Shown here one piece after another: positions 5,925 through 6,646 of a stretch of DNA of 6,646 bases. Numbering within the stretch: the stretch's first letter is position 1; every line of letters starts with the position of its first letter. Position numbers and translations under genes: made by a program. A model generated the notes under the pieces. That model did no database searches. It saw nothing but the letters and a program-made list of their open reading frames with translations, and was not told the DNA's origin. This DNA is from an uncultured Eubacteriales bacterium (lineage in GTDB: Bacteria > Bacillota > Clostridia > Christensenellales > UBA1242): contig CARBWQ010000049.1 in NCBI GenBank assembly GCA_948949055.1, forward strand, positions 1 through 6,646, read 5' to 3'.

Positions 5925-6646
5925 TTATTTTTCCTCCTTTTTTGATTGAAGAACTGTAACTGCTGTCATAGCTACAATATCTTCTGCTGTACAGCCTCTT
6001 GAAAGATCGTTGATTGGCTTATTTAATCCTTGTAGAGTAGGTCCAATTGCATTTACTCCACCCATATATTGCATAGCTTTATAACAAATATTTCCACTAT
6101 TAAGATCTGGGAAAATAAGAATATTAGCATCGCCTTCAAGAGGACTATTAGGACATTTTTGCTTTTGAACTCTTTTTACCATGGCTGCATCAAATTGAAT
6201 TTCTCCATCACAAGCAATTCCTGTCTTTTTAAACTTTTCATAAGCTTTCTTTACAACTTCCAAGCTGTCATCTTGTGCTGAGCCTTTTGTTGAGAATGAC
6301 AAGAATGCTACCTTAGGATCATCAAATCCAAGAGATTTGTAAGTTTCTACGCTCTGACAAGCAATTTGGTAAAGTTCATCTTCATTTGGATGCATTATAA
6401 CGCCACAATCTGAAAGAATCAAGCATTTATCACCCAAGAATTTATTGTTGCCAAACATTATAAAGCAAGAAGAAACAATGCCACCTTTTTGTTTTGCCTT
6501 AATTATTTGAAGAGCTGGTCTAACAGTATTTGCAGTAGAAGCCTCAGCTCCTGCAACCATACCATCTGCATAACCACATTCAACTAATAGTGTTGCAAAG
6601 TAATAAGGATCTTTTGCAAGTTCATCTGCCTCTTCAATAGTCATAC
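5925..6646 (-). CDS. pta: Phosphate acetyltransferase, 3' part (start outside window)
   Basis: Pta converts acetyl-CoA and phosphate to acetyl-phosphate, feeding the acetate kinase encoded next. The 239 complete codons from 6644 correspond to the C-terminal two-thirds to three-quarters of a protein usually about 325-335 residues long. The ATG at 6642-6644 is therefore internal; two bases of the preceding codon (6645-6646) are visible and the frame runs on past the edge. Recognisable family segments are ADGMVAGAEASTANTVRPAL, FSTKGSAQDD, DGEIQFDAAMV, ANILIFPDLNSGNICYK and AIGPTLQGLNKPINDLSRG, which cover the CoA/phosphate-binding C-terminal domain of the short form without an N-terminal DRTGG region visible here. 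The substrate-site segment reads GAEASTANT where many relatives have GAxHSTADT. Its stop directly abuts ackA and its last codons contain the ackA ribosome binding site. Confidence 0.96.
   Translation of the reverse strand, partial: MTIEEADELAKDPYYFATLLVECGYADGMVAGAEASTANTVRPALQIIKAKQKGGIVSSCFIMFGNNKFLGDKCLILSDCGVIMHPNEDELYQIACQSVETYKSLGFDDPKVAFLSFSTKGSAQDDSLEVVKKAYEKFKKTGIACDGEIQFDAAMVKRVQKQKCPNSPLEGDANILIFPDLNSGNICYKAMQYMGGVNAIGPTLQGLNKPINDLSRGCTAEDIVAMTAVTVLQSKKEEK
5933..5940 (-). promoter_or_regulatory. Ribosome binding site of ackA inside the pta coding end
   Basis: Minus-strand AAAGGAGG lies within the last codons of pta (the Lys-Lys-Glu-Glu tail), eight bases from the ackA ATG. Ribosomes ending pta cover this site, which suggests translational coupling of the two enzymes. 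Confidence 0.88.

Noticed and set aside
6642..6644. ATG at 6644 as the true start of pta
   Set aside because: The frame continues past the edge and about 90 N-terminal residues expected for Pta would be missing; it is an internal Met.
1..6646. Mobile element, CRISPR, tRNA/rRNA, toxin-antitoxin or defence system
   Set aside because: No repeats with spacers, no transposase or integrase frame, no tRNA-like fold or rRNA sequence, and every long coding stretch is assigned to a conserved housekeeping gene.

Overview
The window is a stretch of conserved housekeeping genes from an AT-rich bacterium. All six genes lie on the minus strand, so the transcriptional order runs from the right end to the left: pta (3' part only), ackA, rpmF, plsX, rnc, smc (5' part only). 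The gene set, low GC, strong AAGGAGG-type ribosome binding sites, sigma-A type promoters and short intergenic gaps suggest a low-GC Gram-positive lineage, most likely a Clostridia-like Firmicute. This is inferred from gene order and motif style; genus or family cannot be fixed from the sequence. Stops behave as in the standard bacterial code.

Right side (4728-6646): the end of phosphotransacetylase and all of acetate kinase, which together convert acetyl-CoA to acetate and make ATP. The pta stop codon directly abuts the ackA start, and the ackA Shine-Dalgarno lies inside the last codons of pta, so the pair is one translational unit.

Middle (4231-4727): ribosomal protein L32 (rpmF) appears to be its own transcription unit. 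It is preceded by a promoter with perfect -35 and -10 hexamers at 17-bp spacing and followed seven bases after its stop by a rho-independent terminator. Two AT-rich inverted repeats flank this unit and are unexplained. A second promoter of very similar layout precedes plsX.

Left side (1-4230): plsX (phospholipid precursor synthesis), rnc (RNase III) and smc (chromosome condensation) are packed tightly enough to be one operon, with plsX and rnc touching or overlapping. smc runs off the left edge: 853 codons are visible, covering the N-terminal ATPase half, the first coiled coil, the hinge and the start of the returning coiled coil.

Compared with the usual Firmicute layout, the DUF177/YceD gene normally beside rpmF and the acpP gene often between plsX and rnc are both absent here. 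I see no mobile element, CRISPR array, RNA gene or defence system, and nothing that supports a previously undescribed system. The points worth a second look are regulatory signals and small deviations in conserved motifs.
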